From assembly GCA_015143295.1 (NCBI GenBank), contig CM026570.1, forward strand, positions 22,203,250-22,267,249: DNA of 64,000 bases. Reading direction: 5' to 3'. The notes beneath the pieces were generated by a model that did no database searches, was not told where the DNA came from, and saw only the letters and a list, made by a program, of their open reading frames with translations. The stretch's first letter is position 1. Each line of letters starts with the position of its first letter. This DNA is from Tetracentron sinense. Its lineage: Eukaryota; Streptophyta; Magnoliopsida; Trochodendrales; Trochodendraceae. The position numbers were made by a program, and so were the translations under genes. Shown in pieces: positions 55,341 to 64,000 of the stretch.

Positions 55341-56937
55341 TGTAAGCACCCAATTTTTACACCCCTTCTTAACCATAATTAAGCTCCCTAACCCTAGGTA
55401 AACCCTAGGTTGACCCTCTAACCATAGGTAAACCCTAGGACAAACCCTAGCTAAACCTAAGGTCAAACCCTAGTTAAAACCTAGGACAAATCCTAGGTCA
55501 ACCCTAGGTCCACCTCAAGTCAACCCTAGGTCTAGCCCTAACCTAGCCCTACAAACCTAGGGCCCCTAAGGCCTAAACCCTTGGCCAACCCTGCCCTGGG
55601 CCCAAAATTTTCAATCCCTCAGCCATACCGCGTGCGAGTAGGGCCAAGCCCATTTTTTGGGTAAAACCCAGTAATGGCGGTACTAGAATTACCATCATTC
55701 CCTGTTTGCATGTATTGCAGCTCACGTATCCTCCCCAGTGCATAGGCACGCCTTTAGCAGCCCCCACTCCTCCCTGCGACCTCTGCCAACCCTTGTCCTC
55801 ATCCCCTCCATGTCCCCAACTCCATCTCCTATAAAATCCGAACTCGCCAACTTCATCTTCCCCACTTGAACCCCCTATCCGAAATTCCTTGGAGAAGTCC
55901 CTGCAAAACTCGAAGGCCTAAGCCCCTCCAAGCTCCTGAGAATACCCTCAGCCATCCCTGAGCTCCTCCATGCACCTCCTCCGCAACCACTATCGCGAGC
56001 TCCACCACCACAGGCCACCACTGTCTCCACCGCCGCAACCAGCAAGGTACGGCCTCCCCCTATTCCTTTTTCTTCATAAAAGCACTTCTGTGAGCCCCTG
56101 GTCCTACTCCAGGGGACTTCATTTTTCTTTTTTGTAACGTAACCCAATAGCAGGGGTTCCCCCTACCTTCCTCATAGGTATGGGGGGCCCTCACAGGTAA
56201 AAATCCCAACCTCGTGGCCCCACAACATCCCAGACCCTCCCCTGAGTTTCTAGGGGGTCTTCAGTCCATGAGAAACCCCCTTGAGGAGTTACAGGCCGCA
56301 CTGTGGGGCAAATTCCATTTCTGGCCTTCTCCATTCCAACAACTGTATACCTCATTTGGGTGGCCCCTGATCCATTCCAGGGCCTGAACTTGGTCCCTAT
56401 GACCTCCCTCTACCTATGTAGAACCCCAGATCTTTTTGACATGTATTTAAGCCTTAAGATGTGTTTTCTTAAGTTTTGGTACTTGGAATGAAGGAGTAGA
56501 GTATATGAATACTCTAAGTGCCAAAAAGTAATTATGGCTTAACAATACCCTCAAATTTACGTAGCTCTAGTTCGTTCATAGCTGATCGGAATAGAATAAT
56601 TCTTGAATTTTTAGAAATTTAGTGGAACCCTCTTCGAGGTTCATGTTGATCACTTTTCTTGATTTTGAGTCAAGGTAGAGTAAAACATCCGATTTCCAAA
56701 ATCGGGTTGGCTGCAAATGTGGAGTACTGTCGCAACCCATTGCAGATCAGTCAGCTTTAAGGGCAAAATGGTCTAAGAATAAAGAAGAATTAGAAATTCT
56801 GAAAAACATAAAAGTTTTTCTCTTTCAAAAGACGAATGCAACGCAAGTTGAATCGTCAAAATCCAACAAGCGAGTCAAAAGTTATGGCTGAAATACAAAA
56901 ATGCAAAAATCCTGAAACATTCTGCAAAAGTTGCGAT

Positions 56938-57119
56938 CGTTCATAGGGACCCCACGAACGAGCGTAGCGACGCTATGAATGATCGTAGAGTTGCTACAAT
57001 CGATCGTAAAGCCCCAGAAAATTCTGGAAACTCTCGTGTGAAGCTACGAGTGATTGTAGGAAGCTACGATCGATCGTAGAAAGCTATGAACGATCGTAAA
57101 CATCTACGAACGATCGTAG
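56938..57119. repeat. Array of CTACGATCGATCGTAG-type palindromes
   Basis: Eight variants of a 16-bp palindrome spaced 15-30 bp, ending 57 bp before the TATA box at 57176. A ~60-bp block at 56829-56888 on the upstream side matches 2369-2432 of the solo LTR in reverse orientation. Confidence 0.88.
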
Positions 57120-57217
57120 ATGCGCGATTTTGTTTCTTTTATGCGGTTTTTTTTTGGAGATTTCACCCCTCTATCTATAAATAGATAATTTTTGGGGGTT
57201 TTAGTTTACCCTAACCC

Positions 57218-57359
57218 TATGTTTGGTTGTCAAGAAAATAGGTAAAAACATGGAAAAGAAAAGAAAACAGGACAAATCACAACTAACAATTGTATTAGAA
57301 ATCCAAAATTTTCTTTTCTTTTCCATGTTTTTACCTATTTTCTCGACAACCAAACATAG
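57218..57359. mobile_element. 142-bp hairpin MITE in the LTR leader
   Basis: CTATGTTTGGTTGTC...GACAACCAAACATAG with ~50-bp nearly perfect arms (AGAAAATAGGTAAAAACATGG and complement). It lies ~35 bp after the LTR TATA box, hence inside the predicted transcript. Confidence 0.88.
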
Positions 57360-58243
57360 CATAAACCTAAAGAGAGTTCCTTGAGAGAGAAAGAGAGAAG
57401 AGTAGGGATTTCTAAATGAGGGTTTTGGATTGTGAAAGGAGAGCTTCAATCAAGCTCCCACAAGTTGGATTTCTACACAAGGGTTCTTTCTTCAACCTAG
57501 GATTTGATCCAAGAGGTAAGTCAAACTATGATCTAGCTTTGTTATCCTATAAAGATGAAAAAGATGATTTAATGGGTGATTTTAGTCTTGTTATGATGCA
57601 AATAACACATATGGGATTTTGGGTGAACCACATTATGAACAAATGAGTAAATAGGGGTTTATAAATTGGGGGTTTTCAAACACAAGAATCAATGGGGTTA
57701 TACATGTGTGAGATCATTATTATTTCCTAAATGAATCATGATTTTTAGTAAGATGTGATGGAAATGACATGGTCTTGATGATGTGATGAATTAGGCTAAA
57801 AGCCATAGTCTTGATGTTGTGATGAAATATATGGAAATATATTATGTTTTAGAATTATCCAATGATACTAAAATGCAACTATGACTTGTATGAACCTATA
57901 TGAATTGTTAAGGCTTCACATATATACGCAATGATGCTCACAAGCACTCCACGCATGATAAATTATGCATGATTGAGTTTTTGTATAAGCATGTATTTCA
58001 AGAGTCATGAATAAGTTTTTTAAAGGCATTCATAAGAAAGAAGCATAAACATTTGATAAAGCCAAACTTTGGGTTGGTATTCTAGGATCGGAAAACTCAT
58101 GCTCACAAGGATCAAGTCCAAGATCTTGCATAAACTCCACGGATCATAAGTCTTGCAAGGCTTTTCAAGAACTCGTAAGAACCTCATAAGTCTAAGATCT
58201 TGCATATATCTCCAAGGATCATAAGCTCACAAGAATAACTCAC

Positions 58244-58480
58244 AAGAACTCGTAAGCTAGTGGGACGGCCGAGGAGCGCCACTAACCACCTGATATTCCC
58301 AAGCTACTTTGGGTGGGTGTTTAGTGGGATGGTACAAAGGGTGTCACTAGGTAAGAACTTGTAAGAACTCGTAAGCTAGTGGGACGGCCCGAGGAGCGCT
58401 ACTAACCACCTGATATTCCCAAGCTACTTTGGGTGGGTGTTTAGTGAGATGGTACAAAGGACGCCACTAGTGAAGAGTGA
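58244..58480. repeat. 119-bp tandem duplication in the LTR
   Basis: Copies start AAGAACTCGTAAGCTAG at 58244 and 58363, and both carry CCACCTGATATTCCCAAGC and GGTGTTTAGTG. Confidence 0.92.
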
Positions 58481-59167
58481 ATAACTCATAAGAACTTGCA
58501 TGCTCACAAGAAAAATTATAAGAACTCGAAAACTCACAAGATCTCATAAGAAAATTGGAGGCTCATAAGCATGCATAAGACGGTTTGTTTCCCACGAAAA
58601 GAACAGGTTTTACGAAAGGTTTTCCACGACGAGTTTTTTAAGCATGAACTGGTGATCAGTATTTCCTTACACACTTGTATTTAATATTATAATTATGATA
58701 ACACTGTTAGCTAGTAGTTTTGGCTCACTGAGTATTCCATGCTCAGCCGTACATGTTATGTCGGCAGGTACACAGACTCCTTTTGACATCTGTGATCAGG
58801 AGCCTTGGATAGAGGATTATGACGAGGAGGAGCCATATGTAGAGCCTCAGGAGGAGGCAAAGGACTTAGACCACTGGCCCTTTTAGAGTGATTACATAGA
58901 GAGAGAGAGTACTATCATTTTGTATTTTCATAGGTGGGCATGTCCACCTTTACTTTTGTGATGTATGTACAAACTTGGAATACACATCATGTATAGAAAA
59001 GAAATTTTGGGTTACGCTTCTGCACATGATTAAGCTTCCGCACTTCTTTTATTTTTTCATTATATATTGCGCCTTATGTATTTTGACAGGATGGTTTGCC
59101 AAGTTAAGTATTGTCACACCTAAAGTATCCCTAAATTCCTAGGGGGTATTTCGGGGCGCGACAAAGG

Positions 59168-59180
59168 TGGTATCAGAGTC
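59168..59180 (+). promoter_or_regulatory. Primer-binding site (initiator tRNA-Met type)
   Basis: TGGTATCAGAGTC, four bases after the LTR, matches the usual plant initiator-Met primer site TGGTATCAGAGC with a change near its end. Confidence 0.9.
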
Positions 59181-59483
59181 TAGGCACTAGAGTCCCTAGG
59201 GTCATTTAGTACTTGATACCATGTTAAAACAAGGAATTAGGATTTAGGGAAGAGTCGTATTCCAAGTATAGACTAATCTTTAGTCTTAGTTCATAACCGG
59301 TTAGAATCCAACCGAACTTAGCCTTCTATGCTAGAACCACATATTGTATGCTTATCTATTGCAATGTATACCTCAATGTATTACTATTACATATCATATG
59401 AATATGAAATGAGCTTGAAGTTATGATTGAGATGAAATTGGTTTCCAAGTTAGACTCATGTTTTGCTACTTCTCAGGATTATC

Positions 59484-60740
59484 ATGAGACGTGGTAGTGG
59501 ACGAGGTCGCGGTTACCAAACTTGGGGCAACAGTACTGGAGGAGACCCTCCATCAGGTGATGAACAACCCGACATTTCATAGTTGCTAAATACAATGGTT
59601 GAAACCATCACCATGCTAGCAGCTCGATAGCCTGCTGCTACTACAGCATTGGTGCATCCACCTTCTCCACATCACACTTCGGGACTCGAGGCATTCTATG
59701 GGACCACAGACCCCATGGTTGCAGAAATGTGGATTATGCAACTGGGGAAAATATTTTGTGCCCTTCGTTGCACCGATGAGCAAAGGGTGGACTGGGCTGC
59801 CTTCATGAAGGAAGGAGAAGTCGACCATTGGTGGAGAGCGGCGTTGAGACAGAGAGACAACGCTAGGGTAGGAGAGCCGTGGACTTGGGGTGAATTCCTT
59901 GATGCCTTTTATGGGCAATACTTTCCCAAAATTGTTAGGCAACAAAAGGAGATGGAGTTCATGTCCCTAGTGCAGGGGAATATGAGTGTGGCTGAGTATG
60001 AGGCCAAATTTGTTGAGTTGTCCCGATTCGCACCACATTTGATTGCAACAGAGGAGATGTGAGTCCGGAAATTTGAGAATGATTTAAAACCCTTCATCAA
60101 GGACCGAGTTTCTATACTCCAGGTAGAATCTTGGAGGAAGATCGTGGAGAAGGCAAGGATTGCCGAAAAGAACTCTGAGGGGCTTCTTAAGAGAAGAGAG
60201 AGTGGCTTCGGGAGAGCTATGCAGAAGGGTCAGTCTAGTGGCTCAGCACCACCGAAAAAGAGGGCTAGGACAACCCCGTATCCAGCTCCTAGGCCTACAT
60301 CGACACAGAGGCCTCCTCTTGCTCCGCTAGCACCTCGCCCCTCTTTATCTCAGGGCACAAGACATGTGCCGCCTGCATCCTCTTCATCTTTTGAGGAGTG
60401 CGGTTATTGTAGCCAGAGACACCCGATTGGAGAGTGTCGGAGAGCATCTAGAGGATGTTTTCATTGTGCCGAGCAGGGCCACATGATTAAAGATTGCCCA
60501 CGCTGACAATCACAGGTTCAGCCTTAGGGGAGCAGGCCCCCAGTTCGGCAGACTTCCCAGCAGGGGTCTTCACAAGCTTTAGCATCTAAACCTGCACGGC
60601 CCACACAGACTAGACACCCGCCTCGCCAGGCAAACAGGGGTCGGGTTTTTGCTTTGACTGAGAGAGATGCACAGGCATCTGACGATGTTGTGCAAGGTAC
60701 GCTGAATTCTAAAATTTCAAGTATAAAATGATGAGTGCTA
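59484..60740 (+). pseudogene. Del/Tekay-like gag
   Basis: The frame starts MRRGSGRGRGYQTWG. It contains the retrotransposon gag domain (AEMWIMQLGKIFCALRCTDEQ, WTWGEFLDAFYGQYFP, MSVAEYEAKFVELSRFAP) and two zinc knuckles, CGYCSQRHPIGEC and CFHCAEQGHMIKDC. In-frame stops at 59580-59582, 59628-59630, 60060-60062, 60504-60506 and 60525-60527. Between gag and protease (60740-60850) there is an AT-rich gap without coding. Confidence 0.9.
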
Positions 60741-60849
60741 TATTTATATGTATGCTTACTTGTATGTCATGTTACCTACACTCTATGTATGTTTTGCTTG
60801 AAATCTATTGATATAGTTAATTACAATGCACAAGCGTATTGCTAGTGAA

Positions 60850-61123
60850 TGAGTGTCTAGCTCGTGTGTTGATTGACACGGGATCGACACATTTTTTTGT
60901 ATCACCAAGCTTCGCCAAAGGTTTTGAGTCTAAGCTGAGTCGCCTACGTCACACGTTAACCATTTCGACTCCGCTTGGTAAGTCAGTTGACACAGACTGA
61001 GGATATCGGAATTGTATAGTTCAAGTCGGGCAGCATGAATTGCCGATTGATCTAATCATCCTTGAGTTTCAAGACTTGGATTTCGATCTCGGGATGGATT
61101 AGCTAGCTGCACACCACGGGCAC
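60850..61123 (+). pseudogene. Aspartic protease of the same element
   Basis: LARVLIDTGSTHFFVSPSFA holds the DTG active site intact. Stops at 60998-61000 and 61100-61102; the second replaces the Trp of the family's GMDWL. Same frame as RT. Confidence 0.88.
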
Positions 61124-62600
61124 GTGGCTTATTTTGAAAAGATGGTGAAGTTTAAGCCAGAGGGCGTTAAGCCATTCCACTTTTGTGGACTACGAAGGAG
61201 AGACATAGCCCGTCTAGCGGCTCTAAGTCTTGCATATCCGGAGGCACAAGACTCCTCAACCATTCCGGTAGTAAATGAGTACTTAGATGTATTTCCCAAG
61301 GACTTGCCAGGATTGCCTCCAGATAAGGAGATGGAGTTTACAATAGAGCTTACTCCAGGAACGGCTCCAATTTCTAAGGTTCCGTATAGGATGGCCCCAA
61401 TTGAACTGAAAGAATTAAAGGAGCAAATAGAAGAGTTGCAATGGCTTGGTTTCATCCAACCAAGTGTGTCACCGTGGGGAGCACCGGTACTCTTCATGAA
61501 GAAGAAGGATGGGTCGATGAGGATGTGCATCGACTATAGACAGTTGAACAAAGTCACCATCAACAATCGATATCCCTTGCCACGGATAGACGATTTGTTC
61601 GACCAACTGAAAGGAGCAAGGTTCTTCTCAAAGATTGATCTGCGATCCGGCTATCATCAGTTGAAGATCAGGGCAGAGGATGTGCCAAAGACTACCTTTA
61701 GGACTCGGTACAGGCACTACGAGTTCCTAGTTATGCCTTTTGGCCGAACAAATGCACCGGCGGTATTCATGGATTTGATGAATCGGGTGTTCAAGCCATA
61801 TCTCGATAGATGTGCTATCGTCTTTGTTGATGACATCTTAGTATATTCTTCGACAAGGGAGGATCATGATCGAGACCTTCGCCTTACACTTGAGACTCTT
61901 CGAGAGCATAAACTATATGTCAAGTTGAGTAAGTGCGAATTTTGGTTGGAGAAGGTGGCGTTCCTTGGCCACGTGGTATCTGCCGAGGGTATTTCAGTGG
62001 ACCCAGCAAAGATAGAAGCCGTGATGAAATGGGAGAGACCAAGAAGTGTTACCGAGATATGCAGCTTTCTCAGTTTGGCCGGATACTACAGGAGATTCGT
62101 AGAGGGATTCTCCAGCTTAGCAGCACCACTCACGAATTTGACACGGAAAAATGCTAAGTTCACTTGAAGCGATAAGTGCGAAGCAAGCTTCACGGAGTTG
62201 AAGAAGAGACTTACTACGACCCCCGTTCTCACAGTGCCATCTAGGAGTGGAGGTTTCGTAGTCTACAGTAACGCTTCAAACATTGGGCTAGGATGTGTTC
62301 TTATGCAGGGCGGGAATGTCATTGCCTATGCTTCCCGGTAATTGAAGGAGCATGAAAAGAACTATCCTACTCACGACTTGGAGTTGACCGCGGTGGTATT
62401 TACGTTAAAGATCTGACGGCATTATCTTTATGGGGAAGAGTTTGATGTTTTCATAGACCACAAAAGCTTGAAATATTTATTTTCCCAAAAGGAGTTGAAT
62501 ATGCGACAACGTCGATAGATGGAATTCTCGAAGGACTATGAGTGTTCTATCCAGTACCATCCAGGTAAGGCTAATGTGGTGGCAGATGCTTTGAGTAGGA
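61124..62600 (+). pseudogene. Reverse transcriptase and RNase H of the same element
   Basis: RT is uninterrupted for 347 codons: [70 protein letters not shown] and the catalytic [12 protein letters not shown] with both Asp present. RNase H follows in the same frame but with stops at 62165-62167, 62339-62341, 62414-62416 and 62516-62518. Its first catalytic Asp is Asn (YSNAS; AAT/AAC codon at 62270-62272). HDLELTAVVF and [11 protein letters not shown] are still readable, ending YHPGKANVVADALSRK. Confidence 0.93.
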
Positions 62601-62769
62601 AGTCTATTAGACTTGTAGCACACATGATGGTGCAAGAGTGGAAGTTGTTAGAGGATGCTTCTAACATTGATATTAGTTTCAGCCTTCCTACCTTTGGGCC
62701 AGTAATAGCTAATGTCACCGTTAGGCCTTACATATTAGCCATGATCCGAGAATTACAAAAGTTGGATGC

Positions 62770-64000
62770 CAAGCTACTTGCGTATAGAGACAAATCAGTT
62801 CGCAATGGCAGTAAAGATTTCACGGTGCAAAGTGATGGGACAATCACATTCAAGGGAAGGATATGTGTTCCAGCCAATGAGAAACTCAAACTAGAAATCT
62901 TAGATGAAGCTCACCGATCTAAGTACACTGTGCATCCTGATGGTACAAAGATGTATAGGAACCTCAAAGGACATTTTTGGTGGCGGGATATGAAGAGGGA
63001 AGTCGCCGAGTATGTGTCAAGATGCTTGGTATGCCAACAGGTGAAGGCCGAGCATATGAGGCCAGCAGGACTTTTACAATCCCTTCCTATTCCCGAGTGG
63101 AAATGGGAGAACATCTCCATGGATTTCATAGTGGGATTGCTAAGGACAGCGAAGAAGTCAGATGCAATCTAGGTAGTGGTTGATCGTTTGACAAAGTCCG
63201 CCCATTTCTTGCCTTATCAGACTACGTTCAACTCGAACCAACTTGCAGAATTGTATCTCAAAGAAGTGGTTCGGTTGCCCGGGGTGCCAATCAGCATTGT
63301 TTTCGACAGGGATCCGAGATTCACTTCCAGGTTTTGGAAGAGCTTCCAGAATGCTATGGGTTCCCGTTTGGACTTTAACACTGCCTTTCATCCTCAGACA
63401 GATGGACAGATCGAGAGGAAAACCAAGTTATAGAGGACATGCTTCAAGCTTGCATGTTGGATTTCAAAGGCAGTTGGGAAGATCATTTGTTGTTGGTTGA
63501 GTTCGTCTACAATAATAGTTATCAAGCAAGCATCCAAATGGCTCTTTTTGAGGCCTTGTATGGTCAAAGTTGTAGATCTCCCCTATACTGGAATGAAGTT
63601 GGAGAAAGAAAGATAGTGAGCCCAAAATTGATTGAGCAAACCGCGAATAAGATTAAGATTATCAGGGAGAGATTGAAGACGGCTCAGGATAGGCAAAAGA
63701 GCTATGCTGACACCCGTAGATGAGATCTTGAGTTCCGTGTTGGCGATATGGTATTGTCAAAGTTTCACCGATGAAAGGTGTTATGAGGTTTGGCAAAAGA
63801 GAAAAGCTTAGCCCAAGGTATGTGAGTCTGTTTGAGATCGTCACCCAAGTTGGTGAAGTTGCATACCGGGTTGCTCTACCCACTCACATGACAGCGGTTC
63901 ACAACGTTTTCCATGTGTCCATGCTTCGAAAGTATATCCTGGATCCTTCACATGTTATAGATCTTGATCCGTTGGAAATCCGGGAGGACCTCACCTTAGT
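62770..64000 (+). pseudogene. Integrase of the same element, runs off the window
   Basis: Zinc-binding part (H...H...CLVCQQVKAEH), then core acids in NISMDFIVGL, IVFDRDPRF and FHPQTDGQIERK. Stop at 63170-63172, a frameshift near 63425, then DMLQACMLDFKGSWEDHLLLVEF, a stop at 63721-63723, another frame change near 63770, and the C-terminal VALPTHMTAVHNVFHVSMLRKY typical of Del/Tekay chromoviruses. A chromodomain, if present, would lie beyond 64000. Confidence 0.9.

Larger units (their letters stand above)
55341..59163 (+). mobile_element. 5' LTR (3.8 kb) of a Del/Tekay-like gypsy element
   Basis: Starts TGTAAGCACCC, ends GGGGCGCGACA, and is followed by a primer-binding site at 59168, so this is the 5' LTR of the element whose gag-pol follows. 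The 5 bp before it are CCTAG. Features inside: an array of CTACGATCGATCGTAG palindromes (56938-57119), TATAAATAG at 57176-57184, a 142-bp hairpin MITE (57218-57359), a 119-bp tandem duplication (58244-58480) and GGGCCC-rich sequence near its start. It inserted into the 3' LTR of the element at 53646. Confidence 0.85.

Noticed and set aside
56938..57119. CRISPR-like array of spaced palindromes
   Set aside because: The spacing is uneven, the repeats vary, there are no cas genes, and it lies in a plant LTR.
60695..60833. Intron between gag and protease (GTACGC...CACAAG)
   Set aside because: Borders are GT..AG, but there is no pyrimidine tract and no branch-point-like sequence; more likely an inserted or decayed spacer.

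Overview
This is a stretch of a flowering-plant nuclear genome, made mostly of transposable elements of different ages nested in one another. The evidence is spliceosomal introns with GT..AG borders, plant gene families (a HABP4/RGG RNA-binding protein, a xyloglucan endotransglucosylase fragment, a PPR fragment), and plant lineages of Ty3/gypsy and Ty1/copia retrotransposons, hAT elements, Helitrons, LINEs and SINEs. The species cannot be told from the window. Nothing bacterial or organellar was seen.

Only one host gene looks intact. It is a plus-strand HABP4/PAI-RBP1 (RGG-box) gene, 27365-43456, in six coding exons that join in phase to 428 codons plus a stop. Intron 2 is 10.6 kb and intron 5 is 3.9 kb. 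Both are filled with transposon debris: a Helitron-like element, twin hAT MITEs with perfect 8-bp target duplications, a gag-only LTR element and LINE pieces.

Layout. 1-3231: an L1-type LINE split by a minus-strand solo LTR with a GGGCC target duplication. 3232-8400: AT-rich DNA, a Helitron-like element, a PPR relic and an LTR fragment. 8500-11700: an XTH exon-1 pseudogene followed by a 5'-deleted copia pol. 12605-13480: a hAT MITE. 13980-25823: a complete minus-strand Ty3/gypsy element of the Tat lineage, with TTTGG target duplication, two RNase H domains and an antisense ORF with its own TATA box and introns. 26440-27115: fold-back repeats just upstream of the host gene. 27169-43620: the host gene. 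43700-53600: MITE, SINE, LINE and LTR relics. 53646-64000: a deleted gypsy element whose 3' LTR was hit by a larger chromovirus-like element (5' LTR 55341-59163, gag and pol running off the right edge).

The most interesting patterns are these. Several different LTR families carry arrays of self-complementary CG-rich words about 55-65 bp upstream of the LTR TATA box, and each family uses its own word. The Tat element has a convergent, separately promoted antisense gene. A group of hAT MITEs has Ac-like TAGGG termini and bodies packed with one short repeated word. Nearly all nonsense mutations in the right-hand gypsy element fit C-to-T (or G-to-A) change, as expected from decay of methylated cytosine.
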